This document shows, piece after piece, positions 20,316 through 29,293 of a stretch of 64,000 nt of DNA. Both the position numbers and the translations under genes were made by a program. The notes beneath the pieces are model-generated. The model was not told the DNA's origin, searched no databases, and saw only the letters and a program-made list of their open reading frames with translations. How positions within the stretch are numbered: position 1 is the stretch's first letter; each line of letters begins with the position of its first letter. Source of the DNA: Pseudorhodoferax sp. Leaf265 (GTDB lineage Bacteria > Pseudomonadota > Gammaproteobacteria > Burkholderiales > Burkholderiaceae_C); NCBI RefSeq assembly GCF_001422365.1, contig NZ_LMMT01000011.1:124724-188723 (forward strand), given 5' to 3'.

Positions 20316-20571
20316 CGCGCACCCGTCCGCACAGGGCATGGCCTTCTTCCATGGACCTGTGACCGCGGCGCGGATGCCCCCGCGCAGTCGCCGCTGAGGA
20401 GGCAGATCCAGCGCAACAGGCGGCCGGTGGGCCTAACGCCGGTCCTGCAGCCGAAGGAGCCGCGCCCGGGCTTCGCAGCCGCGTGTCCGGCCTGCTGCAT
20501 GGGCGGGCCATCGGGCCGGCGGAGGTCCACCAAGTGCGCGAACGGCATGCCGCGACCGCGGCGTGCGTCGG
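20316..20571. other. Non-coding stretch
   Basis: Between the esterase remnant and the convergent TetR gene I find no reading frame with family character, no clear terminator and no repeat. Confidence 0.5.
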
Positions 20572-21156
20572 CTACGCGTCCCGGGCGGGCGGCCGCCTCG
20601 ACAGCACCGCAGCACGGCAGACATCCAGGATCTCGTCGGCGAGTGCGGAGTCATCAGGGCAGGCCCGCGACAGCACCAGCGCGCCGATCACCTGCGCAAT
20701 CACCTCGATGCGCCTGGCGCGCAGCTCGCCTGCGCGCTTGGCGTCCTGTGGCGCAGCGGACTGGCTGGCCAGCGTTGCCAGCAGGCTTTCGATGCCGGCC
20801 GCAAACGCCGCCTTGATCGGCTCCGGCTGACGCGCCGCGTCCCCGCACAGCGCGGCCATCGTGCAGCCCTCGCCGCGCGCGTCGCGGTGCTCGCGCGACA
20901 GGTAGTGCGTGACGAACGCAGCCGCATCGACACCCTCGGCCTTGGCCGCTGCCTGCGCGAAACCGCAGGTCGCCGCCTCGGCCAGCAGGTCGGCCTTGGA
21001 CGGGAAGTGCTTGTAGAACCCGCCATGGGTGAAGCCGGCGACCGCCATCAGGTCCGCGATCCCCACCCCGTCGTAGCCGCGCTCGCGGAACAGCGCCGCG
21101 GCCGTCTGCACGATGTGCGCCCGGTTCGCCTGCGCCTGCGCTTTGGTGACTTTCAT
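20572..21156 (-). CDS. TetR-family regulator of the ene-reductase operon
   Basis: A 194-residue TetR/AcrR-family regulator. Residues about 10-60 are the helix-turn-helix (RAHIVQTAAALFRERGYDGVGIADLMAVAGFTHGGFYKHFPSKADLL). The C-terminal part (EGCTMAALCGDAARQP) resembles regulators near NemA-type reductases; Cys residues at about 75 and 98 could sense electrophiles, which is inference. It is divergent from the ene-reductase gene at 21296, and inverted repeats lie between them. Confidence 0.9.
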   Translation of the reverse strand: MKVTKAQAQANRAHIVQTAAALFRERGYDGVGIADLMAVAGFTHGGFYKHFPSKADLLAEAATCGFAQAAAKAEGVDAAAFVTHYLSREHRDARGEGCTMAALCGDAARQPEPIKAAFAAGIESLLATLASQSAAPQDAKRAGELRARRIEVIAQVIGALVLSRACPDDSALADEILDVCRAAVLSRRPPARDA

Positions 21157-21205
21157 GTCGGCGATCTCCGTGGGATGGGCCGTCGGTGGAGCCGTGACTA
21201 TACAT

Positions 21206-21257
21206 TGATGTCAATCGTCATTAAAACTCTTGACGACAAAGATGATGATCGACATCA
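21206..21257. promoter_or_regulatory. Paired candidate TetR operators between divergent genes
   Basis: TGATGTCAATCGTCAT (21206-21221) reappears in inverted form at 21242-21257 with two mismatches, 20 bases apart. Each arm is itself partly palindromic. The pair fills the gap between the tetR start (21156) and the reductase start (21296), where an autoregulated repressor would act on both promoters. Confidence 0.6.
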
Positions 21258-21295
21258 TTGCGGCAATTCTCCTTCGCCACGCGATCCACCACCCC

Positions 21296-22390
21296 ATGAC
21301 CGACACCACGCTTTTCCAGCCCTACACCCTGGGCCCGCTCCAACTGGCCAACCGCATCGTGATGGCGCCGCTCACGCGCAACCGTGCGGGCGCCGGCCTG
21401 GTGCCCAGCGCGCACGCCGCCACCTACTACGGCCAGCGCGCCTCGGCGGGCCTGCTCATCACCGAAGCCACCCAGATCTCGGCCGACGCCCAGGGCTACC
21501 AGGACACGCCGGGCTTGTACACACCCGCGCAGATCGAGGGCTGGCGCCAGGTGACCGAGGCCGTGCACGCCAGGGGCGGGAAGATCTTCGTGCAGCTGTG
21601 GCACGTGGGCCGCATCTCGCATGTCGACCTGCGCCCTGGCGGCACTGCGCCGGTCGCCCCGTCCGCCATCCGCGCGGCGGCCAAGACCTTCGTGCACAAC
21701 GGCTTCCACGACGTCTCCGAGCCGCGCGCCCTGCGCCTGGACGAGATCGCAGGCATCGTCGAGGACTTCCGCCAGGCGGCAGCCAATGCGCTTGCAGCAG
21801 GCTTCGACGGCGTCGAGGTTCACGGCGCCAACGGCTACCTTTTGGAGCAGTTCATCAAGGACGGCGCCAACACCCGGACCGACGCCTACGGCGGCTCCAT
21901 CGAGAACCGCGCCCGCCTGCTGCTCGAAGTCACGGCCGCCGTGGCCAAGGAAATCGGTGCCGACCGCACCGGCGTGCGCCTCTCGCCGGTGTCGTCGGCC
22001 GGCGCCATCTCCTGCAGCGATCCGCAGCCGCAGTACGACCACATCGCCGAGCAGCTCAGCGCGCTGGACATCGTCTACCTGCATGTGGTCGAAGGCGCCA
22101 CGGGCGGCGCGCGCGATGCCGCGCCGTTCGACTTCGACGCCCTGCGCACCCGCTTCAAGAACACCTACCTGGCCAACAACGGCTACGACCTGCCGCTGGC
22201 CCAGGCCCGTCTGGCCGCGGGCCAGGCCGACCTGTTCGCCTTCGGTCGCCCCTTCATCGGCAACCCCGACCTGGTGGAACGGCTAAAGACCGGCGCGCCC
22301 CTCGCTGCGTTCAACCCGGCCACGCTCTACGGCGGAGGCGCCGCGGGCTACACCGACTACCCGTCGCTCGCGGAATCGAGCGCCCAGTGA
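21296..22390 (+). CDS. Old yellow enzyme-type ene-reductase (NemA-like)
   Basis: A 364-residue flavin (FMN) reductase that reduces activated C=C bonds, maleimides or nitro compounds with NAD(P)H. Hallmarks: LGPLQLANRIVMAPLTRNRA, the LWHVGRISH segment, HGANGYLLEQF carrying the His/Asn pair that binds the substrate carbonyl, and FAFGRPFIGNPDLVERL near the phosphate site. The ATG at 21296 is preferred over earlier in-frame starts that overlap the operator region. It heads a three-gene plus-strand run with two other oxidoreductases, which suggests an electrophile-detoxification operon. Confidence 0.92.
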   Translation: MTDTTLFQPYTLGPLQLANRIVMAPLTRNRAGAGLVPSAHAATYYGQRASAGLLITEATQISADAQGYQDTPGLYTPAQIEGWRQVTEAVHARGGKIFVQLWHVGRISHVDLRPGGTAPVAPSAIRAAAKTFVHNGFHDVSEPRALRLDEIAGIVEDFRQAAANALAAGFDGVEVHGANGYLLEQFIKDGANTRTDAYGGSIENRARLLLEVTAAVAKEIGADRTGVRLSPVSSAGAISCSDPQPQYDHIAEQLSALDIVYLHVVEGATGGARDAAPFDFDALRTRFKNTYLANNGYDLPLAQARLAAGQADLFAFGRPFIGNPDLVERLKTGAPLAAFNPATLYGGGAAGYTDYPSLAESSAQ

Positions 22391-22416
22391 CTTTTTCCAA
22401 CGCACGAAAGCAGCAC

Positions 22417-23205
22417 ATGACCACCCGTTCCACCGTTCTCATCACCGGCGCCTCGACCGGCATCGGCGCCACCTACGCCGACCGCTTCGCCCGCCGCGGC
22501 CACGACCTGGTGCTGGTCGCCCGCGACAAGGCGCGCCTGCAAGCGCTCGCAGCGCGGCTGCGCGCAGACACCGGCGCTGGCGTCGACATCCTGGCAGCCG
22601 ACCTGACCCAGCCCGGCGACCTGGCCGCAGTCGAGGCGCGCCTGCGCGACGACGCACGCATCGACACCCTCATCAACAACGCCGGGGCTGCACTGTCCGG
22701 CCCGTTCATCGACCAGGCGACCGAGGCCGTGGCCCGGCTGGTCGCTCTCAACACCACCGCACCCGTCCGGCTGGCCAGCGCCATCGCCCCGCGCCTGGCG
22801 CAGGCCGGCACCGGCGCGATCGTCAACATCGGCTCGGTGGTCGGCCTGGCGCCTGAGTTCGGCATGTCGGTCTACGGCGCGACCAAGGCCTTCGTGCAGT
22901 TCCTGTCGCAGGGGCTGAGCCTGGAGCTCGCGCCCAAGGGCGTCTATGTGCAGGCGGTGCTGCCCGCCGGCACGCGCACCGAAATCTGGGAGCGCGCTGG
23001 CATCGATGCCAGCGCCATGCCCGACCTGATGGACGTGGGTGCGCTGGTGGATGCCGCACTGGTCGGCTTCGACCGCCGCGAGAGCGTGACCATTCCGCCG
23101 CTGCACGACGCGGCGCACTGGGATGCGCTGGATGCCGCACGGCGGGCACTGGTGGGGGATCTGCGCCAGGCCCAGGTGGCGCAGCGCTACCGGGCCGCGG
23201 CCTGA
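22417..23205 (+). CDS. SDR-family oxidoreductase
   Basis: A 262-residue classical SDR. Cofactor loop TGASTGIG (residues 9-16), Arg/Asp after strand two (VLVARDKARL), NNAG, and Tyr/Lys in VYGATKAFVQFLSQGL. LPAGTRTEIWERAG follows the active site, as in the DltE-like subgroup. It starts 26 bases after the ene-reductase stop. Substrate unknown; NADP preference is likely from the Arg. Confidence 0.9.
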   Translation: MTTRSTVLITGASTGIGATYADRFARRGHDLVLVARDKARLQALAARLRADTGAGVDILAADLTQPGDLAAVEARLRDDARIDTLINNAGAALSGPFIDQATEAVARLVALNTTAPVRLASAIAPRLAQAGTGAIVNIGSVVGLAPEFGMSVYGATKAFVQFLSQGLSLELAPKGVYVQAVLPAGTRTEIWERAGIDASAMPDLMDVGALVDAALVGFDRRESVTIPPLHDAAHWDALDAARRALVGDLRQAQVAQRYRAAA

Positions 23206-23260
23206 AACGCGCGGTCCGCCGCAAGCGTTCGACCGAGACAGCCTGGAGCAGTACCCCCTC

Positions 23261-24259
23261 ATGAAAGCGTTCATCATCGACCGCTACGGCAAGAACCAAG
23301 GCCGCATCGGCGACATGCCCGAGCCCGAGCTGCGTGAGGACGACGTGCTGGTCCAGGTCCACGCCGCGAGCGTCAATGCCCTGGACTCGAAGATCAGGAG
23401 CGGCGCGTTCAAGCCGATTCTTCCCTACCGGCTCCCGCTCATCCTGGGCAACGACCTGGCCGGCACGGTCGTCCGGGTCGGCTCCCGCGTTCGCAGCTTC
23501 AAGCCAGGCGACGAAGTCTATGCGCGCGCCGACGACGACCGCATCGGCAGCTTCGCCGAGCGCATCGCCATCCGGGAATCGTCGCTGGCACCCAAGCCCA
23601 GAAACCTCGGCATGGTCGAGGCGGCCTCGCTTCCACTGGTGGCGCTGACGGCCTGGCAGACGCTGGTGGAGACCGCCCAACTGAAAGAGGGACACAGGGT
23701 GATGATCGCGGCCGGCTCCGGTGGTGTAGGCACTATCGCCATCCAGCTGGCCAAGCATCTCGGTGCGTTCGTGGCCACGACCACCAGCACGGCCAACGTC
23801 GGCTGGGTGCAGGAGCTGGGTGCGGACATCGTCATCGACTACAAGAAGCAGGACGTCAGCACCGTGCTGCGCGGCTATGACGTGACGCTGAACAGCCTGG
23901 GCAAGGACGCTTTGCACAAGGCGCTCCAAGTGCTCCGACCGGGCGGGCACCTCATCTCCATTTCAGGGCCACCCACCCCGGCGTTCGCCGCCGCGCGGGG
24001 CCTGGCCTGGCCGCTCCAGCAGCTGCTGCGCCTGCTGAGTTTCGGCATCAGGAGCAAGGCCAGGAAGAACGGGGTGGCCTACACCTTCGTCTTCATGCGC
24101 GCCGACGGAGCGCAGCTGCGCGAGATCACATCGCTCGTCGAAGCGGGCGCCATCCGCCCTGTCGTCGACAAGGTGTTCCCGTTGCGGGACACGGACAAGG
24201 CGTTGGCATACGTCGACAGCGGACGCGCCAAGGGCAAGGTTGTGCTGCAACTGGTGTAG
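23261..24259 (+). CDS. Zinc-independent NADP oxidoreductase (quinone-reductase type, MDR family)
   Basis: A 332-residue medium-chain reductase. The N-terminal half is the GroES-like fold (VLVQVHAASVNALDSKIRSG, ILGNDLAGTVVRVG); the zinc-ligand cysteines of alcohol dehydrogenases are absent. The Rossmann part shows AGSGGVGTIAIQLAKHLGA. It ends at a gap of 69 bases before the converging RND gene. Together with the ene-reductase and SDR it looks like a defence set against quinones or enals. Confidence 0.9.
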   Translation: MKAFIIDRYGKNQGRIGDMPEPELREDDVLVQVHAASVNALDSKIRSGAFKPILPYRLPLILGNDLAGTVVRVGSRVRSFKPGDEVYARADDDRIGSFAERIAIRESSLAPKPRNLGMVEAASLPLVALTAWQTLVETAQLKEGHRVMIAAGSGGVGTIAIQLAKHLGAFVATTTSTANVGWVQELGADIVIDYKKQDVSTVLRGYDVTLNSLGKDALHKALQVLRPGGHLISISGPPTPAFAAARGLAWPLQQLLRLLSFGIRSKARKNGVAYTFVFMRADGAQLREITSLVEAGAIRPVVDKVFPLRDTDKALAYVDSGRAKGKVVLQLV

Positions 24260-24328
24260 CCAGCGCCGGCCGTACCCGCTCAGCTGCGTCCGGTGTCCTG
24301 CATCCACGGCGCGCTCCAGCCACGGGCC

Positions 24329-27300
24329 TCATGCCGGCGCGATCGAGGTGGCCGGCGCCGGATGCGCCGTGCCGTTCGGCCGGATCTTGAACCAGATCGC
24401 GTACATGGCCGGCAGGAACACGAGCGTGAGCACCGTCCCGGCCAGGGTGCCGCCGATCAGCGTGTACGCCAGCGTGCCCCAGAACACCGAGTGCGTCAGC
24501 GGGATGAAGGCAAAGATGGCCGCGAGCGCCGTCAGCACCACGGGGCGGGCGCGTTGGACGGTGGCTTCGACGACCGCATCGAAGGGCCCCATGCCCTCCT
24601 GCGCATTCTGGTGGATCTGCCCGATCAGGATCAGCGTGTTGCGCATCAGGATCCCCGACAGCGCGATCAGCCCGACCAGGGCATTGATGCCGAAGGGTTG
24701 CTGGAAGACGAGCAACGTCGGCACCACGCCGATCAGGCCGAGCGGGCTCGTGGCGAATACCATCACCATCGCCGCGATCGAGCGCACCTGCAGGATGATG
24801 ATGAGCAGCGTCAGCGCGACCATGATCGGGAACAGCGGCAGCAGCGCCGCGGTCGCCTTGGCGGATTCCTCGATGGAGCCGGCCTGCTCGATCCGGTATC
24901 CGGCAGGAAGCTGTTCGATGATGGGCTGCAGCTGCTTGAAGACGGCAGTGGAAACGTCAGGAGGTTGCAGATGCTCGGCGATGTCCCCCCGGACCGTGAT
25001 GGTCGGCGTGCGGTCGCGCCGGCGCAGGACCGGGTCTTCCATGCGCACATCGACCGCGCCCACTTGCGACAGCGGAATGCGTTGCCCTGCCGCGCCCACC
25101 AGCGTGAAGTCGGCCATCCTGGCGGGATCGTGGCGGATCTCCCCCGCCGCGCGGCCGACGACCTGGACGGAGCGGATGTCCTCGCGCACTTCCGTCAGTG
25201 GCACACCACTCAACAGGAACTGCAGTTGCAAGGCCACTGAACTGGAGCTGAGGCCGACGGCCTGCAGACGGTCCTGGTCCAGACTGAAGTGCAGCGTGGG
25301 CACCCGCGGGCCCCAGTCCGCATTGACGGTGCGCATCATCGGATGGTTGTGCATCGCCGTTTCCACCTGCGCGGCGATCGCGCGCAACTGCACGGGATCG
25401 GGGCCCATCACGCGGAACGCAACCGGGTACGGCGACGGCGGACCGAACACGATCTGCGTCACGCGCACCCGTGCCTCGGGCGCGAGGCCGTTGGCAGCAG
25501 CCTCGCGCAGGCGCAACTTGAGGGCTTCGCGCTCGTCCTGGCTGCCGGTGAGCACCACGATCTTCGCGAACGAGGGGTCTGGCAGCTCCGGCGCCATCGC
25601 CAGAAAGAAGCGTGGCGCGCCCTGTCCGATGTAGGCGGTGACGACCTTGGCCTCCTGCTGTTTGGCGAGCCAGGCCTCGACCTTGGCCACCGCTGCACTG
25701 GTCTGCGCGATCGAGGTGCCATAGGGCATCTGCACTTCGACCAGCACTTCGGGCCGGTCCGAGGTGGGGAAGAACTGCTGCTTCACGATGCCCATGCCTG
25801 CCACGGCGAGCACGAACGCGCCGACCACGGCGCCTGCGACGAGCCACTTGCGGGCGATGACGCGCCCCAGCAGCCTGCGAAAGCGGTTGTAGTGGCGCGT
25901 GTCGTAGATGGCCGCATGCCCGCCCTCGACCTTCTGGATGTCCGGCAGCATCTTCACGCCCAGGTAGGGCGTGAAGGCCACCGCCACCACCCACGACGCG
26001 ATCAGCGCGATGCCGACGATCCAGAACATGTTGCTGGTGTACTCGCCGGCGGTGGAGCGCGCGAATCCGTTCGGCATGAAGCCGATGGCGGTCACCAGCG
26101 TGCCGGACAGCATGGGTGCGGCCGTGTGGCTCCAGGCGTAGGCGGAAGCCGCCACCCGGCTGTAGCCCTCCTCCATCTTCACCACCATCATCTCGATGGC
26201 GATGATGGCGTCGTCCACCAGCAGGCCCAAGGCCAGGATCAAGGAGCCCAGCGTGATGCGGTCGAAGTTCTTCCCGCTCGCCCCCATGACGACGAACACC
26301 GCCGCCAGCGTCAGCGGCACGGCCGCGGCCACCACGATGCCGACGCGCCAGCCCATGCTGGCAAAGCAGACCACCATGACAACCAGCAACGCGACGAAGA
26401 ACTTGACCATGAACTCGTCCACCGCCGCGCTGATGTTGACGGACTGGTCGGTCACCTTGTCCAGGCGCATGCCCGTGGGCAGGCCGGCGTTGATCCTGGC
26501 GACCTCTGCCGCCAGCGCCTTGCCCAGGTCCAGCCCATTCCATTCGTCGCGCATCACGACGCCCAGCAGCAGCGCGGGCTCGCCGCCGTTGCGCACCATG
26601 AAGGTGGAAGGATCTTCGTAGCCGCGCTCCACGCTGGCCATGTCGGCGAGCTTGAGCGCGCGCCCCTGGGCGACGATGGGGGTCTGCCGGATCTTCTCCA
26701 GCTTGTCGAACGCGCCATCGACACGCACCACCACCTGCGCGCCCTGGGTCTCGATCGCGCCGGCGGGCGTCAGCAGGTTCTGCCCTGCCAGCGCGGCGAA
26801 GATGTCCTGCGGGCTCACGCCCAGGCTGGCCAGGCGCTCGTGCGAGAACGACACGAAGATGCGTTCGGGCTGCTCCCCGATGATGTTGACCTTCTTCACG
26901 CCGGGCACATGCAGCAGCTGCTGGCGCAGCGCTTCCGCATCGCGCACCAGCAGGCGCTGCGGCTCGCCCCTGGCCTTGAGTGCGAACAGCGCGAAGGTCA
27001 CGTCCGCATACTCGTCGTTGACGATGGGGCCGACCACGCCGGCAGGCAGCCGACGCGCCTCGTCGGCGAGCTTCTTGCGTGCCTGGTAGAACTCCTCCTG
27101 GATCTCCGCAGGCGGGGCGCTGTCCCGCAGCGACAGCATGGTGAACGCCACGCCGGGCCGCGTGTAGGTCTCGCTGCGGTCGTACCAGCGCAACTCCTGC
27201 AGGCGCTTTTCCAGCGGCTCGGCGACCTGATCCTGCATTTCCCGGGCCGTCGCGCCCGGCCAGACGGTCACGACCGTCATCTGCTTGATGGTGAACGGCG

Positions 27301-27427
27301 GGTCCTCCGCCCGGCCGAGCTTGAAGAACGCGAGGATGCCCGCAGCAGAGACCAGCAGGATCAGGAACAGCGTGACCGCGCGCTCGCGGACGGCGAGTGC
27401 GGACAGGTTCAGGCGCCCCTCGCTCAT
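24329..27427 (-). CDS. RND efflux pump inner-membrane transporter
   Basis: A 1032-residue resistance-nodulation-division pump of the AcrB/MMPL-like family. Two large periplasmic loops alternate with twelve membrane helices. The proton-relay Asp pair is seen in GLLVDDAIIAIEMMVVKMEEG (helix 4). RPVVLTALAAIFAFIPL and SVFWGTLAYTLIGGTLAGTVLTLVFLPAMYAI mark the last helices. The ATG at 27427 overlaps the stop of the adaptor gene by four bases. Substrates are unknown; a TetR regulator and an outer-membrane channel are adjacent. Confidence 0.95.
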   Translation of the reverse strand: MSEGRLNLSALAVRERAVTLFLILLVSAAGILAFFKLGRAEDPPFTIKQMTVVTVWPGATAREMQDQVAEPLEKRLQELRWYDRSETYTRPGVAFTMLSLRDSAPPAEIQEEFYQARKKLADEARRLPAGVVGPIVNDEYADVTFALFALKARGEPQRLLVRDAEALRQQLLHVPGVKKVNIIGEQPERIFVSFSHERLASLGVSPQDIFAALAGQNLLTPAGAIETQGAQVVVRVDGAFDKLEKIRQTPIVAQGRALKLADMASVERGYEDPSTFMVRNGGEPALLLGVVMRDEWNGLDLGKALAAEVARINAGLPTGMRLDKVTDQSVNISAAVDEFMVKFFVALLVVMVVCFASMGWRVGIVVAAAVPLTLAAVFVVMGASGKNFDRITLGSLILALGLLVDDAIIAIEMMVVKMEEGYSRVAASAYAWSHTAAPMLSGTLVTAIGFMPNGFARSTAGEYTSNMFWIVGIALIASWVVAVAFTPYLGVKMLPDIQKVEGGHAAIYDTRHYNRFRRLLGRVIARKWLVAGAVVGAFVLAVAGMGIVKQQFFPTSDRPEVLVEVQMPYGTSIAQTSAAVAKVEAWLAKQQEAKVVTAYIGQGAPRFFLAMAPELPDPSFAKIVVLTGSQDEREALKLRLREAAANGLAPEARVRVTQIVFGPPSPYPVAFRVMGPDPVQLRAIAAQVETAMHNHPMMRTVNADWGPRVPTLHFSLDQDRLQAVGLSSSSVALQLQFLLSGVPLTEVREDIRSVQVVGRAAGEIRHDPARMADFTLVGAAGQRIPLSQVGAVDVRMEDPVLRRRDRTPTITVRGDIAEHLQPPDVSTAVFKQLQPIIEQLPAGYRIEQAGSIEESAKATAALLPLFPIMVALTLLIIILQVRSIAAMVMVFATSPLGLIGVVPTLLVFQQPFGINALVGLIALSGILMRNTLILIGQIHQNAQEGMGPFDAVVEATVQRARPVVLTALAAIFAFIPLTHSVFWGTLAYTLIGGTLAGTVLTLVFLPAMYAIWFKIRPNGTAHPAPATSIAPA

Positions 27428-28524
27428 GGACGACCCCCACGGGGGCCAGGCCCGCCTTCGGCCACGGTGCGCACCAGCTCACCCGCACGCAGCAGATGGG
27501 CACCCAGCGCGACGATGGGCTCGCCGACCTTCAGGTCTCCAGCCACCTGCGCCGATTCGCCCGCCAGGCCGAGGACCTGCACCGACCGCCACGCGAGCGT
27601 CGCGGGATTGCCCTCGGCGATCCAGACGCCGGGCCCGTGGCCGGGGTCGAACAATGCGCCGATCGGCACCTGCAGCGATGGACCGCCCTGGGTGCCGGGC
27701 TGCACATCGATCGTGACGGTGGAGCCGAGCGGCGCGCGGGCCAGGGCGCCTTCCAGCACGTAACGGGCTTCGAAGGTGCGCGTGGTGCGATCCGCCGCGT
27801 CCGAGAGCTGCCGCAACCGCGCAGGCGCGGCGGCCTCGGTGCTGCCGTAGAGCCTGGCCTGCACCAGCGAGCCCACGGCGGGACGCAGCGTTTCCGGCAG
27901 ATGCACCAGTGCCTCGCGCTGGCCCGCCCTGGCCAGCCGCACGACGACCTGCCCCGCAGCGACGACCTGGCCGGGCTCGGCCAGCGTTTCCACGACGACG
28001 CCGTCGGCGTCGGCCACCAGCACGGCATAGGCCGACGCGTTGGTCGCCACGTCGGCCTGCGCCTGCGCAGCCTTGAGCTGCGCGCTCGCAGCGTCGGCTG
28101 CGGCCTTGATCTGGTCGTAGGCAGAGGCTGCGACAGCACCGTCGCCGACCAGGCCACGGTAGCGCGCCTCGTCGTCGGCTGTCTGCCTGGCGCGCGCCTT
28201 CGCCGCTGCGACCGCCTCTTGCTGCGCGCGGGCCTGCAGCGCGAGGTCGACGGAATCGATGCGCATGAGGGCCTGGCCACGCCGCACCGCCTGCCCTGCG
28301 TCGACCGTGCGCTCCAGCACCTTGCCGGCGACACGGAACCCGAGGTCGCTCTGGACACGGGCCGCGACCACCCCGGTGAAGGCACGCGTCGTCGCGGATC
28401 CGGGTTGGACCGCGGCCACCCTGACCAGCGCAGGCTCGGTGCGGACATCGTGAACCGGCCTGTCGCTGCACGCACCCAGCGCGAGCGGCAAGAGGCAGAG
28501 GGAGGATAGCTGGCGCCTGGACAT
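27424..28524 (-). CDS. RND efflux periplasmic adaptor lipoprotein
   Basis: A 366-residue membrane-fusion protein. Residues 1-19 are a lipoprotein signal with Cys19 in LALGAC, so it should be anchored in the inner membrane. A biotinyl-lipoyl-like segment (GVVAARVQSDLGFRVAGKVLERTVDAGQAVRRGQALMRID), an alpha-helical hairpin rich in Ala/Gln (about 90-150) and a beta-barrel follow. It begins 65 bases after the tetR stop; GTGACC-type operator sequence lies in that gap. Confidence 0.93.
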   Translation of the reverse strand: MSRRQLSSLCLLPLALGACSDRPVHDVRTEPALVRVAAVQPGSATTRAFTGVVAARVQSDLGFRVAGKVLERTVDAGQAVRRGQALMRIDSVDLALQARAQQEAVAAAKARARQTADDEARYRGLVGDGAVAASAYDQIKAAADAASAQLKAAQAQADVATNASAYAVLVADADGVVVETLAEPGQVVAAGQVVVRLARAGQREALVHLPETLRPAVGSLVQARLYGSTEAAAPARLRQLSDAADRTTRTFEARYVLEGALARAPLGSTVTIDVQPGTQGGPSLQVPIGALFDPGHGPGVWIAEGNPATLAWRSVQVLGLAGESAQVAGDLKVGEPIVALGAHLLRAGELVRTVAEGGPGPRGGRP

Positions 28525-28565
28525 GGGGACCCTTCCTGAAGAACAGGGTCCGGATTGTTTATCTT

Positions 28566-28589
28566 GTGACCAATTTAGTCAACAGTCAC
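28566..28589. promoter_or_regulatory. Candidate TetR operator upstream of the RND adaptor gene
   Basis: GTGACC (28566-28571), four bases, TAGTCA (28576-28581), followed by CAGTCAC, forms TGAC-N7-GTCA. The same GTGACC and TAGTCA pieces recur at 29246-29268 on the other side of the tetR gene. Two sites around tetR would let the repressor control adaptor/pump and the outer-membrane channel together. Confidence 0.55.
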
Positions 28590-29207
28590 TCAAGGCGCCA
28601 GGCTGCGCAAAATCAAACTGGACAGTTGGCCGGTCGCCTCGGCCGCACCGTCCAGGTTGTGCTGGAGCAGCAAGGGGTTCACATAGGGCCGCATCACCAG
28701 GTAGATGGCGTTGGCGGCCTCGTCCAAGGGCGTCTTGCGTTCGAAGTCGCCTGCCTCGCGGCCCTCGCGGACGATCTGCGCGATGAGATGGCGCATGTGG
28801 TGGTCATAGGCGCGTGCGGACGGCCACATCTCGGTCGCGGAGGTCGTCGCGATGTCCCAGAGCTTGCGGTCGCGGAAGAACAGTTCGCTTCCGGCCTCGA
28901 CCAGCGCCTTGAACATGCGGCGCAGACGCTCCGGGGCGGCGCCTGAGGTGCCGACCGCAGCATCGACCGCGGCCGTGATGGCGCTCAGCCGGTTCGCGCA
29001 GATCACCTCGCCGATGGCCTGCTTGGAATCGAAGAACTTGTAGATGTACGCCTTGGAAAAGCCGATGGCCTTGGCCAGGTCGGACACCGTGGTCTTCTCG
29101 TACCCGTAGAGACCGAAATACGCGGTCGCGGCCTGGACGATCTGGTCGCGGACCTCATGGTCGGAGGGCCCGCGGACTTGGGGGGCAGGGGAAAGCGTCT
29201 TGCGCAT
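28590..29207 (-). CDS. TetR-family repressor of the RND efflux genes
   Basis: A 205-residue TetR/AcrR-type regulator. The helix-turn-helix lies at about residues 20-65 (IVQAATAYFGLYGYEKTTVSDLAKAIGFSKAYIYKFFDSKQAIGEVI). The C-terminal ligand domain is of the AcrR type. It is divergent from the outer-membrane channel gene (29294) and upstream of the adaptor/pump genes. Candidate operators with the same GTGACC...TAGTCA pieces occur on both sides. Confidence 0.92.
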   Translation of the reverse strand: MRKTLSPAPQVRGPSDHEVRDQIVQAATAYFGLYGYEKTTVSDLAKAIGFSKAYIYKFFDSKQAIGEVICANRLSAITAAVDAAVGTSGAAPERLRRMFKALVEAGSELFFRDRKLWDIATTSATEMWPSARAYDHHMRHLIAQIVREGREAGDFERKTPLDEAANAIYLVMRPYVNPLLLQHNLDGAAEATGQLSSLILRSLAP

Positions 29208-29245
29208 GGCCAGAGCTTAACGCCTGCAGCAAGGCGACTCAACAA

Positions 29246-29269
29246 GTGACCGTTTGATAATATAGTCAC
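29246..29269. promoter_or_regulatory. Candidate TetR operator between tetR and the channel gene
   Basis: GTGACC (29246-29251) and TAGTCAC (29263-29269) make an inverted GTGAC/GTCAC pair with 14 bases between. It shares its half-sites with 28566-28581. It lies 39 bases upstream of the tetR start codon and 25 bases upstream of the channel start codon. Confidence 0.6.
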
Positions 29270-29293
29270 AAAATCAGTTCCACAAGGCTCCCC

